Shown: positions 45,401-58,000, counted from the first letter of the stretch. The stretch is 64,000 nucleotides of DNA from Neospora caninum Liverpool (GCF_000208865.1 NC_018396.1:4892514-4956513); one strand, 5' to 3'. The notes: generated by a model from the letters alone, not told the origin. A program made the numbers and translations.

Positions 45401-47141
45401 TCCTTCTTACTGGAAAGCAGATACAGCCAAGAGTTGGTCGAGCTCCTCCACTGGCTGCTGTCCGTCGATCCGAAAGACCGTCCGACGTCCTCGGAGCTGT
45501 TGCGGGTGCTTGAGAGCTCGTCGTTTCGGCAAAAAATGCAGGACAGGCGCGAGCGCGTGCGCGAGACACGGCGGAGGGAAGGCGACAAAGCCGGCGGAAA
45601 ACGCCGCGCAGAGAAGAAGGAGAGGAAGCCCGCTAACGAGCGAGAAGAAAGGAGAGACAAGGTGAGAGACACTGCGCCCTTAAGAAAAAAAGCTCAGGCA
45701 AGGGGACGGGGAAACCCCCCGAGAAGGAGCGAGAGGATGCAAAGGACGCCGGGGGGACGTGTAAGGGCTTTAATCGGAAACGGACAAGTTCCAGCGAAAA
45801 GCGACACTGGTGCTACGTAACTCCCGGCAGGTGAGAGGCGAGATCGGAAAGGCGCGAACGAGGTAGCATGGTCCCGACGCCGGACGTCTCGTGTGTGCCC
45901 TACGCTGGGAAAACAGAGCACTATGTTTGCTTGCTTTGCAGAAAACCGGGCGAACGAACTCCTTTGTTAATGGGCCAGAACAGGCTTTCACCTTTTCGCC
46001 ATCCACGCCTCCATCAGAGGACCCGTTCTTCCCCTCGAAACCCGCCGCAGACGTCTCCTCGCCTCCGCTCTCCTCCGCGTGTAATTCTAACTCTTCTTCG
46101 TCTTCCACTTTCGCTTCTTCGCCCTTCGGAGGTGACTCTGCCTGCGCCTGGTTTCCTTCCTGGGATGTGAGCGAAGACGCCGGAAAGGCGTGGCCGTCGG
46201 GGACTGCCTCGCGGCAGGGCGGCGAGGCGTGGAGCGAGGCGACTGTCTTCTGGAGCGGACCTGCGAACGGCGCGAAACAGGCAGAAGTTGACTTCTTCGG
46301 ACAGGCCTCGGACCCGTTCGAGAAAGAAACGGAAACGCCACCCCTAGACTGGGGGCCGCACACCGTGTCGTGCCCGGAATGGGAAGAAAAAGCAAACCTT
46401 TTCGAGACCAGCAACGACGCAGCCGATGCCACGTCTCTCCCTGCCACGTCTGCCCGTGCGGCGCGTCAGGGTAAGGGCGAGGAGAGCGCGCTTTTCGAGG
46501 CGAGCGACGTGAGTGGAGCGGCGTGGTCGAGTGGCGACGTGGTAGAGCCCGTCCCCCGCGACGAGGGCTTTCCTCGTGGCGATGTGTCGTCGAGACCGAA
46601 CTGCCGCGATAAAAAAGGGCGACCGGACGGCCCTCAGAAAGACGGAAAAAAGGTGTGGCCGCAGCCGGCGTTCGACGCGGCTTCCCTAGATACGCCGCCC
46701 CGATCTTCTCTCGGAGATCCTTCTTTTTCGTCCAGTGGAAACGACCTGTGTCCCGCGTTTCTTCCCTCGCCTCACGCACCTGGCGGTCCTGGGTCCATCG
46801 ATCGATCGCCTCAGGCTCGCCCTTCGCAGGCTGTCCCTTCTTCGCCTTCCTCCGCGTTCTCTCGGCGTGTCGTGCAGGCTTCTTCTCCGTTCAACGCACG
46901 CGCCGTGTCGCTCTCTTTCCCCCAGCGGTCGCCTGCGGAGGGAGCGCTCGGACCTTCTGCGTCCGCGCTTCCGAGATCTGCAGAGAGCGGCGAAAACGCA
47001 AGAGAAGGATCGGCGACAAGCGAGACGCTGCATGCGCCCTTCGATCTTTTCGGCGACTTCCACGCCACATCTGCGGCAGCCGCCGCCGCACACCACGCGG
47101 CCGTCCAGGCCCGAGGCAAAAGTCGACTGAAACCTGTGTAG
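42465..47141 (+). CDS. NAK-family (AAK1/GAK-like) Ser/Thr protein kinase, 8 exons
   Basis: Exons: 42465..42579, 42861..42982, 43306..43511, 43866..44192, 44491..44551, 45052..45155, 45421..45661, 45942..47141; 791 residues, all phases agree. Kinase features: glycine loop SEGGFGFV (about 37-44), lysine in FALKR (K59), HRDLKIENV (D164), CDFGSS (D222), then TTLMYRPPEMVDVY, MWMLGCILY, HPF and DPKDRP. The TTxxYRxPEMVD signature and the DFGS form are typical of Numb-associated kinases, which phosphorylate AP-1/AP-2 adaptor subunits in clathrin traffic. An extra charged insert of about 40 residues separates HRD from DFG. The catalytic domain ends in a basic stretch, then a 400-residue Ser/Pro tail in one exon carries DPF motifs (EDPFF, SDPFE) and Phe motifs (FETSND, FEASD, FDLFGDF) like the adaptor-binding tails of AAK1/GAK. 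Kinase activity looks intact. The substrate is inferred from the family. Confidence 0.9.
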
Positions 47142-49628
47142 GGCGGAGGCAAAAACAAAACGATGAAAAGAGGAGAGGAAGAGGAAGCGAGGTGAAGGGG
47201 AGAGGGAGGAGACTCGAGAGAACGCCTGTGTTGGGGAAAGTGCTTTCAGATGCCTGGAACTTCTCTTCACCGCTACCAGGCTGGGGTCCGGCTCGGTGGC
47301 GGGGAGGGTAAGGTCGAGAGGCGTTCTCCTTTTTTTCGCCTTTTTCCGGTGCCGGGAATCTTTCCGGGAAGTCTCAGGTGCCAGTGGCTGGAGACAAGTC
47401 TCGGTCGACAACGCTGTACATTTGCAGAGATCGCGATTCGCTGCTTTGAGTTGTTTTGCGGAGGCAACACGCATCGCATGTAAGAGTGGCTACAGAGAGG
47501 AGACCGAACGGTTCCCCCCCTTTCCCTCACGCGTTAGCGATGGCGGGAAGACATGAAAGGAGTCACTGGAAATGCCGTATGCTAGAGTCTTTGATTTCCT
47601 CACCCGAAGAAGTCCACCACTGCACACTCGCGGTCCTCAGCGCAGTGTCTAGACAGCTGCGTGAGGGTCGCGATGGACACAGGCACCTTTTGTAGAAAAC
47701 AGCGACAGCCCCGCTTCGACTCCAGTCAACAACTGGCGAAAGAGAGGCTCTGCTTGTTTCCGTGTGTCTCTTTTTTCGTCCCACCACTCCCGTCTGGACC
47801 GACTCAAGAGGAAAGCACATTTTCCCGTCCGCATTCGCAGAGGCGCTTCGCGGCACCTCGCAGGTCCTCCCAGTCTGTGTCTTTTTTCTTCGGCGTACGT
47901 ACACCCTGCGAAAAAGGGGCGCCATCAGGGTCGGCGAGGAGCGGGAGAAGCGCACGTAGAACGAGTGCGTTCGGCTCCAAACATTCCAGAAGAAACCGGC
48001 AGGCGTTACCTCTCCTGCAGCGGGAACAGACCTTGACCAGTCCCGGGCGAGAAGCACATTGCGAAAGCCTTTCTCTCGTACGCTGTTCTAAGGGTGGCGA
48101 GTCGAGTGAAAACCTTTTCCTTCTTAGATAGAATGTCGCACACTCCAAGAAAGAGTGCAAAGAAACAGCGGCGTTTTCACGCGGTACACACTGCATCGCT
48201 CTCTATGGCGTAGGATTTCAGACACCGTCGCCGGGTTCTCTCGGCTGTCGAGGAGCAAAAGAAGCTGCGGCGCGCCTGGTGAATCGGCATCCTGAGGACA
48301 CTGGCGTGTATGTACACTGACACACGCTTTTCAGGGTTTTGGAGACTTCTCTTCTGGCTTTTGCGAAGTCGACGCAAGAAAAATTGGCATGCGCCACCTT
48401 CGTTCAGAGTGCCGGAGGGAGGAGCGGTGAAACATTCGGTCCCACCCGCGTCGCCGTTTCCCAGTGCTCGCTCACCACAAACAGCAGAAACAAAGAGAGC
48501 GAAGAGCGCCGCCTCAGCTGTAGAGACAGGTATCAGCAAGAATATCTAGCTACATTATATATATATATATATCTGTACACCTTCAAACATTCATCTAGCC
48601 ATACATATATGCATATATATATATATATATATATAAAATTTTGCATATAAGTACTTACGTGCATCCGTGCATGCACATGAGGGTGTGTATCTGTATAGGT
48701 ACACATTTCTTTATATATACATGTGTATGGCTGCATATACAGATATCTGTACGCATCTAGATAGAGCGAGAAGGACGTGGAGGCTCGTGAGGGTGGACGA
48801 GAGCGGGTACCACGAGAAGAGTGCCTGGCGGCGTGAGCTTTAGAAGTTCAAGCGTGTTTCTTTCTCCAGAGTGTGCTCGAGACCTTCGAGAGCCCGCAAG
48901 GCATCGTTTGTGTTAGAGGCCCTAGCAGATAGACGCAAAGGGGTTTCCCGTACACAGAAAGAAAAGGACAGAAACTTAGAGACTATTCCTCGCATCGACG
49001 GCGCATGCGCATGCACACACGCCGACTGGGCAGTGTAGAGGGGCTCTACTCTGCGTTTTTTGAGAGATTTCTTGTTTCCAGGAAGAAGTAATTTGTCTTA
49101 ATCCGTTTCCTTTTATATCTCACATCTTGGCTTTCTCAGTTCCGACCCTGCTTTGCGGCCAGCCGTTCTTTTGCTTCCTTTTTTTCGCTCGCCTCTCCTC
49201 ACTCTTTGTTTTCTGCCGACCCCGAGCGCTCACTGCAGCCTTCTCTATGTATACTCAGTCCACTTTCGACTCTCCTTTCCGAGGCAACCAAAAGCTCAGA
49301 GTGCAACGACCACCATGAAAGTGAGAGCGTTCGCAGAAATCTTCGCTCCGTGAGACTGCATGCGCCTCCCCAGACGCCCGCACAGGCTCGGGCCACGGAA
49401 AAAGGACGAAAGAAAAGGAAGAGGAAGGCAGAAAAGGGCGTTTGTCGCTGTGCTTGGCATTCTTCCCTTACTTGCGTGAAAGTGAACGGGAAATTTTCGG
49501 CTGGCAACTAGTCTCCGGTGTACGTACACCCGGAGACTCTCGCCCAGCTCACCCTAAGAACTGCATGCCTTGACCGTCGGCATTTTCCACAGAGTCTTGC
49601 ATTTCAGAGAAAAGCGAAAGGAGGGAAA
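47142..49628. other. Spacer between kinase and RCC1 genes
   Basis: No gene supported. It contains the kinase 3' untranslated region, TA runs at about 48556-48573 and 48612-48635, palindrome-like GTACGTACACC elements at about 47893 and 48306, and a perfect 14-bp palindrome at 49517-49530, about 100 bases before the next ATG. Confidence 0.55.
49517..49530. promoter_or_regulatory. 14-bp palindrome GGTGTACGTACACC upstream of RCC1 gene
   Basis: A perfect inverted repeat placed 99 bases before the ATG at 49629, in the presumed leader or proximal promoter, flanked by CTCC and CGGAG. Related copies recur in this window (see findings). A transcription-factor or RNA-binding role is inferred. Confidence 0.4.
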
Positions 49629-51355
49629 ATGGCAAAGGCTCTTCTTTCCCGATCCCTCCTTTCTCGTGGAGGACTAAGGTCGAGACTCACGCAGAGACAG
49701 CGTACACCGCGGCTCTCGTCTTCGTCGAGCTCGCCCACCGCCGTCTCGTTCTCCGCTTCTTTTTCTTCTGAGGCTTTTCCTCGATTTCGACCTTTCCTGC
49801 TGCCTCGTGATTTCCGGCCTCTTCACGTCCCCTCTCCACTTTCCTTCTCTTATTTCTCTTCTGCGCGCTCTTCTCGTTTCTCGCCTTCTCGTTCTCAGGC
49901 AACATCGTTCACAAATTTTCTGCTTTCTTCGACCGCCGGAACCCTGGAGTCTCTGCGCACAGGCTCTGCCTCCCCTTGCCTCTCCACTCGCGCGTTCTCT
50001 TCCCTCCGACAGCCTCTCTTCTGTTGCAAGCGCAAGGCGAAAAACCGTCTTTTCGAGTCAGTCCGGATTTTTTCTCTTTCCAAGTTGGCCGCCGCTTCTC
50101 CACCCTGTTCTCTGCGATCGCCCCTCTCCCGCCATCATCCCTTTTCTGTGCCTTCTCCCCTGTATCCGTCCTCTCCTCGCTTTCCTCCTGCTTTCTGCTC
50201 AGCTCTCGCGCCGCCGCCCTCGCAGGTCGTCTCACTTTCCCGCTCATCGTCTCTGTTGACAGCCTGTCCTGTCTTGTGCTTCTCGTCGTCCTCTCTCTCT
50301 TCTGTCTCTTCTTCGCCCAGCCTTCCGGCAGCTCCTTCGTCATGGTCTCTCTGGTTTTTTCCTGTAACTCCCTCTTCCTCATCGACCACACCTCAAGAGC
50401 TTCTTCGTCTCCCTGCATCTCCGTCTCCTTCCTCTCCTTCCTCTTCGTCTTCTGAGAGTGCAGATGCGGAGAGCGTTTCTTCGCGTTTGCGAGAGGGACG
50501 AGCCGCTGGAGCGACTGGCCTCGCACGACACGGCACTGTGAGAACGCAGGAGTCCCCTCCAATCACCAGTCTGTCAGTTGGGCGCTATCACGGCGCATGC
50601 GTGGTTCACGGCCAGGTTTTGTCTTTCGGGAAATCCAACGCCAAAGGACAGCTGGGTTCCACGCAGGCTGCGTCGCCTATCCTGTCGTCTTCTCTCCTCT
50701 CGCCTTTCTCTGCTCTCCTCTCGTTCTTCTCCGCCGCGCCGCCCTTCTCTCTGATTCAAGTGGATCCCCCCGAAGGCGGCTGGCGAGGAAAAGTCGTGAA
50801 AGTTGCCTGCGGCGCAACACACGCCTGCGCGCTCACAGACCTCGGGTATATGTACACCTGGGGAGCCCCCTCGGGCATTTTTCAAGGCAGTCCACTGGGC
50901 TTGGGCGATGGACGCCGCCGAGTCCGGCCGACTCTGGTTTCTTCGGTCAGTCAAAGTTGCTTCCTCTGCATGAAAGAAAACCCCCTCTCTGTCTTTTCGT
51001 TGCGACCGGCAGAAGCGCATGCCGACCGTTGCGCAAGTCCCTTTTTCCTTTTCCTCTCTTCTTCGCAACACTTTCTGTTCCTGCTCATGTTCCACTGAGT
51101 CTGTTTTTTTCCCTTGCGCGCGTTTTTCAGTTCGTCCGAGCGAGGGAACACGTCGAGAACGTCGCGTGCGGGCCTTCCTGGACTCTCTGCTCAACCCGTA
51201 GGTGATGCTTCCCTCGTCTCTCCATCCCAAATTTCGCCACACTTGTCAAACAGATTGGTCATTCGAAAAGCTCTCGACGGCCCTACCCACGCTTCAAAAA
51301 CACCTGCATATCTTTATGTGCTGATATATATATATATATATGCATATATATATAC

Positions 51356-51390
<35 letters not shown>

Positions 51391-54300
51391 TATATGCATA
51401 TATATATATATATATGTATATATGTATATATATATATGTATATATGCATATATATATGCATATATATATGTATATATATATGTATGTATGTATTTGTACA
51501 GGGGCATCGACTTTTGGCCTTTTTTCACTGGTAGTGTGCACTTGCACCTGTGTGTAGATTAGAAGACAAATCTTGAGGCTTCTGCCTTCATTCTAGAGGC
51601 GAGAAGGGGGAGAAAGCTCGGGAGATGCGTGTTTGCAGTCTCTCCCCGTTTTGCTGTTTTCTCTTCACGACGGCGCTGGTCACGTTGAAAAAGAATTTTC
51701 TGTTGCGAGCGCGACGAGGATGTGCAGTTCGCCTCCACTTCTCATTGATGCTTCTTGACTTGTGTTTGCGTAGGTTTGCTCGTTCGTTTAATTTTTCGTG
51801 GCACTCGTTGAAAGTAACGAAAGGAGACCTTTGGGGTTTTTCCTTCGGGGCGGCATCCGCCCATACCCTTGTTCGCTTCTGTTCTCGCCCTGTTCTCACT
51901 TTTTCGAATCCCTTCCCTGCCTCCCACGTCTCGTCCCCGTTCTTGTTTCTTCTCTCCTCTCGCACTTTATTCTTTCCGGTTTTGGCGCTTTCCTGTTCTT
52001 TCAGGCAGCAACCGGGTGTACGCGTCGGGCTCGTCAGACTTTGGTGTGACAGGTCGTGGCGCGACTGGGAGTTCTTCCGTCTTTCAGGAAATCGAGTTTT
52101 TTCACTCTGTTCTTCGCCCCTCTGCTCCATCCTCTCTGGCCGCTTCGTCCGCTAGCCTTTCGGCTGCCTTCCCGTCTTTTCCCCACCCCGCATCCGCGGC
52201 CGTGCCTCCTCCAGGTGTACATACACCTGGGCGACTGGCCCGCGATGGTGCCGAGGCGCATGCAGCCAGCGAAATGTCCTCTGCCGCCGCAGCTGGTTCG
52301 ACCTTTTCCTCGCCTGCTTTCGCGTCCTTTGGGGCTTCCGCTCAGGGCCTCACAGCTGCAGAGATGCAGGCGCAGTTGGTGGGCCACCTTCCAGCGCATT
52401 TGCGCGAGCGGCTGTCTGAGTGCGGATCTGGCGACGGCACGCCGCCGCACGCGAGGAAAAACGCGCACCCGCAGGTCTTCGTCCCTTCCCCACGCGTCCC
52501 CACGAGGAAGGAGGCCGTGGAGAGCGCGCATCCGTCCGTGGCAATGGGCAAGCGAGCAGACGCTGTTCCCTTTCCTCAAAGGGGACATGACGCACGCGAC
52601 CTCCGAGGTGCACGTACACCCGAGAGCGACAGAGCTAGCCAGACCTCAGGGACACCGTCAGCCTCTTTTCGTGGGCGACGGCGGGAGGATGGCAGCGCAG
52701 CCGAGGGGACTGTTGCGCTTTGCCGCGAACCACGAGAGGTCGACAAGAAACTTGCGAGTTTCTCTGGTGTGGCTCAGCAGGACGAAAGAGCACGACGTGG
52801 TCTACCCTGCAGAAAGCCCCTCGAGGCGAGCGCGGAAGAATCCAGGCACGCAGAGGCAGGAGAGACGCGCACAAGGGGCGACTCCGACCCGCTCTATCGC
52901 GGAGAACTGCAGAGCAAAACGCACACGAAAGTGCGACACATGAGCTGTGGCGCGTGGCACTCTCTCCTCGCCACCGACGACGGCCGTCTGTGGGCTTGGG
53001 GCCGAAATGAAGATGGCCAGCTCGGCAGAGAAGTCGAGGCGGTAAGAACCCAGACGTGAAAGGCGCGGTTTCTGCGTTTCCGGGCTTCTCTCGCCTTTTT
53101 CTTGTTCGTGCCTGACAAACGCGTCGCACTCTCACTCAACCCCGCAACCACGTCGCGTTCTCCCAGTGTACGCATTCACCCATAAATGTATATATGTTTG
53201 TACAGATAAGTTCTTGCATATGTATGTTTTCACACGTATGTTTGTATATGTATATTTCCAGACCCATGTGGATGGGAAAATGTGCATGGGGCCTTTTGTG
53301 GATTCTTCTCGGCGCGGACGGTCAATCGCGGACAGGCTGGAATCCGCCGAAGTCGAGAAAGGAGTCGCGACAGAGGAACTTCTTTCGCGCCGCGCTGGGA
53401 GTCTTGCCGTGCGCATGTGCCACGGACCTTTTGCGGCGACCGTCCTCACCGTCTGTCTTGTTCTCTCTCTTGTTCTCTCTCTCCTTTGCCTTTAGACGGC
53501 AATGACAGGGGCGAGTGTCTCTTTCTCGCCCTACCCGGTGCTAATTCACGCGCTCCTGCGTGGCGGCGCACGCGCCGTTCAGGTGGCGGGAGGCTCAAGT
53601 CAATCGTTTGCTCTCGCAGGTAAAAAAGCTCGGGAAAAGCGATTTTTATCGAACGCGTGGGAGGCTTGTCCACACCGCTGTTTCCACACATACTCCCCAG
53701 AAAAAGCAGCGCGTCGCTCTGTTGCTGTCCTTACGTGTTCAGAGGACGGCGCTCTGCATGCGTGGGGAGGCAGCTGGGGAAGACAGCCAGTGGCCATGGC
53801 GCTGCATCCCAGATTTGATAAGGTGAGATGGAAAGGAGAGAGCGCGAACTCTAGGAGAACGCGAAATGCACAGAGAAAAAAGGGAAAGATTGAAACCAAC
53901 TGGATGCACGCACTCCACCTGGCACCTTCTGGGGACGCGTCACCCACTGCAGCTTACACACCTAGATAGATAAGCAGACCGACACAGATCTAGCTACAGG
54001 TAGATAGATAAAGATAGAAATAGAGAGATAAAGAAACGAAATAGATAAAGATAGGAAGGGAGAGATAAGGATAGGAATAGGTAGATCAAGATAGAAAGTG
54101 AGAGATAAACTTTCATAGATAGGTGGCTAGATAGACTTGGAGAGACTTAGATAGGTAGGTAAAGGTAGAAATAGGTAGAAGTAGATTGGTAGGAAGACAG
54201 ATAGGGGAGATAAAGATTCCGATATTTAAGGGAATAGGTGCATAGATGTATGGGTGTTTTTGGTCCGGCCTCCTCGATGGCTGGGTATATAGGCCTCGAT

Positions 54301-55057
54301 GACGAGAGCCTTTGAAGCAGCCACGTGGTTGCCTGATGCCGAAAAACAGAGTTTTTCGTGGCAAACACAATTCGCTAGTCTGCCAAGCACCGATGTGTCT
54401 ATCGTTTTGTGTTTTTCCTGCAGAGCCCGATAAAGGGGAAAGTCACCAAGCTCGCAGCTGGGTGGGAGGAGCGCGCAGGCGAAGATTACGCTGTCGCCGT
54501 CACAGGTGTGTCTTTTCGTTTTCCCATCGAGTCTCAAAAGCAGACTTTGTAATTGTCTCCCTTTCCTTGCGCATTTCTTCCTGCGTTTCGATTACTCTTT
54601 CTTGTCCTCCTTCACTGTGTCGTTGCCGGCTTCTCTGTGACCCTGTCGGTGTGCCTTTCTTCTGCCTTTTCTGCGGTTCGTTGCTCCTCTTTTTCTTCTG
54701 TTTGTTTGCGTGCTGGTTTTCCTACGCGGTTCTCGCTCGCACACCCGCCGCTTTTCTGTCGCAGCTGGTTCTGGATTCGTCTTCCACTTGTTTCCTTCTC
54801 TTTTCCGGTCCTCAGATGCCGGCGACCTCTACGTCTGGGGCTGCGCCCCGGCCGCCTCGTTCCGCGCGGCGCAGGCTGTTCCCTCAGTTCTTGGCGCCGA
54901 GAAGAAGAGCGAGGAGAGCGCGCATGCGGAAGAAGAGTTGCAAGGAAGGCGAGACAAAGATCCCGTGAAAATCGACAGAAGGAAACTTTTTGGTGGCGGC
55001 GCAGTGCGCGATGTCGCCTGTGGGCCTCTCGGAATTCTCGTCCTCGTCGAGCATTGA
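49629..55057 (+). CDS. RCC1-repeat protein with mitochondrial-type presequence, 8 exons
   Basis: Exons: 49629..50945, 51131..51197, 52005..53041, 53262..53450, 53496..53619, 53743..53822, 54424..54505, 54816..55057; about 1045 residues. The start ATG lies in GGAAAATGG. The N-terminus ([20 protein letters not shown]) is Arg/Ser/Leu-rich with no acidic residues for about 70 positions, as in mitochondrial presequences, and is followed by roughly 240 Ser/Pro-rich residues. The propeller starts near residue 310 with units such as [84 protein letters not shown] and [10 protein letters not shown], ending [14 protein letters not shown]. These are RCC1 blades (about seven). A long low-complexity insert sits between blades in exon 3. 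The family includes nucleotide-exchange factors and a mitochondrial ribosome-assembly member (RCC1L), so a mitochondrial role is plausible but unproven. Exon 4 ends at a very short intron whose donor is ambiguous (53442 or 53451). Confidence 0.8.
51326..51490. repeat. TATATG/TATATA complex microsatellite, RCC1 intron 2
   Basis: About 160 bases of (TA)n interrupted by GTATATG and GCATATA steps, almost self-complementary throughout, inside intron 51198-52004. Confidence 0.95.
53963..54216. repeat. GATA-rich repeat, RCC1 intron 6
   Basis: Irregular GATAGATAAAGATAGAAATAG units over about 250 bases within intron 53823-54423. Confidence 0.85.
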
Positions 55058-58000
55058 ACAGCAGACCTGAGCGGGGTGTTCGTTCTCCCGGGAGTTTCGA
55101 TCTTCTGTTTTTCTCCGACTCGTTTGCTTTCCTTGATCTTTGCAATTTTCACGCAAAGCGGGTGCTACCGTCTTCTCTCCTCTTGTTTTTGTGACCTCCG
55201 ACTCCCCTCCTTTCACCCCCCCCCCCTGTGTCCTGGCCGGTCTATCCACGCGGCCGTTCTCCACCCCCCCCCCCCTCCCACGTGGTCTCCTTTCTCTCTC
55301 TCTGTCGTCGTTCTCTCTATTTCTCTCTCTCTCCCTCTGTTTCTCTCTCTTTCTCTCTCCCCCTCTTTCTCTACCTTTCTATCTTGTTACATCTTTGTTT
55401 ATCCGATATCGCTTTCTCTCTGGTTATCTTTCTTGCTTGTCTCTTGTTTCTCCTGTGTCATGGTTATTGCTTCTCGGCCTCTTTGCCGTGTTGAGGCTCT
55501 CGAAAGAGGGAAGGCGGAAGGAAGGCGACGAGGACACCACCTGAGGCTGCGTTCATCCGTAGGGCGTTTCGCCCCGCAAAGACGAGAATCGCGAAATGCT
55601 CATAACGCCAGGAGCAAAGAGTGTGTCAAACGCACAGCGTTGTCCGCAGTGAAGCGCAGTCAGCGCTTTATCAGAAGGGGTTTGGCCCGTACGGCGCCGA
55701 AAAGTTTGGGAGAGAACTTGGAAGGCGGCAGCCTTTCCACCTTCGAACAAGGAACGCATCCTCTGCAGTGGGGTGGCTCTTACACACGCAGGCCTGTCTT
55801 TTCGTCTCGATATAGAAGGACTTGAAAAGATACAGATCATAGTTTGTTGAACACGCGTTTTAAACTCCGCTGGTTTGTTGAAACAGCTAGCGTAATCGCA
55901 GTCGTTCTGATAGGTCGAGCATCGCTGAGGAGATTCAGTTTCTGCAGCAGAGAGAGAGAAGCGTTTCAGCTGTGGGTTGGGCTCTGTGTTTCTCCTGGCG
56001 GGGCGGTCGCCCCAGGACCGTTTCTTTAGCCTTCAAAGAGCCTGACAGCGAGATTTGGGGCATTTCCTTTCCAAGGAAGAGTAAATACAAACATACGCGC
56101 AGAAAAGACGATCGATCAAATGGAAAAGAAATCGTTTTACCTCAAGCACAGCTTGTTGCGCTGGACTCCCCGGGCGATGATGATCACACTCACATCTGCG
56201 TCGTCTTTTCTGGCGCTGCTCATACGAGTCACTACATTGACATTCAAACGAAAACTTGCATCCAAGAGCCCAGGCAAAGGAGCGACACACATCCCAACAA
56301 AGCGCCTGACTGGCGTGACGCCTTTTTCAGCACTCCGAATATTAGCCGAGACATCGATGCAGAAACAAATATCTGGGATGTCACACGTTCACACAAAGCG
56401 GACTGTCCCAATACACCAAACTCCCAATATGTATACAAATACAAACCCTTATCATATATATATATATATATATATAGCGCAAACCCTGATCATATATATA
56501 TATATATATATAAATATGTGCAAAGAGGAAGAAGATGCGACGAGAGGAGACATGCCACAGGCGCCTTCACGAGACATGCGGGTCTGTGTTTTTCGTTGAA
56601 TCTGTCTGCAGTCCTTCTTCTTCTATCTCGCTGCACAGCCTCTGGTTGTGGCAAGACAGGGTACTCTCAAATGTACAGGCGGAGCGATGGAGAGAACGAG
56701 AAGACACGACGAAGAGAAATGCACAAAAGGGAGGGGTGAAGAGCCAGAAAAGAGAAGGAGCCGGACAGATGGGCATGAAGTAAGAGAAGGAGAACCAGTG
56801 GAGATAAGCGAGAGAAAAAAGATAGAGCAGGAAAACAGAGAAAGGAGATAGAGCAGGAAAACAGAGAAAAGCGAGAGAGAGAACATGAGAAGAGAGGAAG
56901 AGAAGTGAGAGAGAACATGAAAAGAGAGATAAACAACGAGAGGGAGCAGGAGAGAGAAAGAGAGAGATCAAGACAGTGAGAGGGGTACGCGGATAGCTAC
57001 ACTGTGTGCGGTCAGGCGCCAAAATGGAGTCTGTTTCTGAGAAGAGTTCACTTTAGCAGTTTTTTCTTTGTGTGTGGTTTTTCCTCATGAAACGGCAAAG
57101 AAGGGCCGTTTTTGTACAAAAGTAGAAACGTTTTTCCTGGAGATACTGAGGCACAAATTGAGGAGGGTTCGCCTGTTCGAGTGAATAGGAGAAGTCGACG
57201 AGAAAAGAAGAGCGGCCCCTGGTGCGAATTGCACGGTTGTTCTTGCTTTTCGTTCCTCTTCTCTTTTTTCTCTCCTTTTTCTCTCTCCTTTCTTCTTTCT
57301 TTTTCTCCCTTTCTTCTCTCTTTTCCTCCTCTGTATCTTTTTATGCACTCATAGGCTGGCCCTCCAAAACGTCTCGTGAGGACCTTCACTTCACTTGCAT
57401 GCGTTACGCTCTTGGCGACTTGCTTCGCTGTTGTCTGATCCTTCGATTTGCCTGTCTTTCTCTGCATTTTTCTCTCCTTACGGTTGCGCATATTCTTGTG
57501 CAGTTCGTCTTCCGGAGTCGTAGGAGACATCCCTAGCCGTCTCCTCTTTCTGCTTCCTTGCTCTTACTCTCTCTTTCAGTGTCTCGCGTCTCTTTCTCTT
57601 CCTTTTTAGCTCCTCGCCCTCTTCTTTATTCTCACCTCACTGCTCCTTCCTCGTCCAAAAGAACGCGCAATCGCGTTTTCTCCAATTCCCTTCTCTACAC
57701 CCGCTGCCTATCTCTCGAGAGAAAGTGCGCCTGTGCTCCTCCTCTTATTTCCCTCCCTTTCGTCTTCCTCTCAGCTTCTCTGTCTTCCTCTTCCAGAGAA
57801 AAACTTCGAAGATTTCCCTCTCTACTTTTTCCGTTTCCATGTCTTCGCTGCTCAGCGAGAGATCTTAGCCGCCTGGTCTGTTGTCTCCGTGTTTCTTTCC
57901 TTTTCTCGTCCTGGACGCTACTAGAGAGGCTGCCTCGTCACCTTCTCCCGCCTCTCTCTCTTTTCCGGAGAGTGCAAAGCCAGAGCATGCGAGCCGTTCT

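Noticed and set aside
47563..48539. Minus-strand open frames of 120-164 codons between the kinase and RCC1 genes
   Set aside because: No domain, no consistent exon structure and heavy overlap with plus-strand frames; one has a hydrophobic N-terminus, but nothing else supports it.
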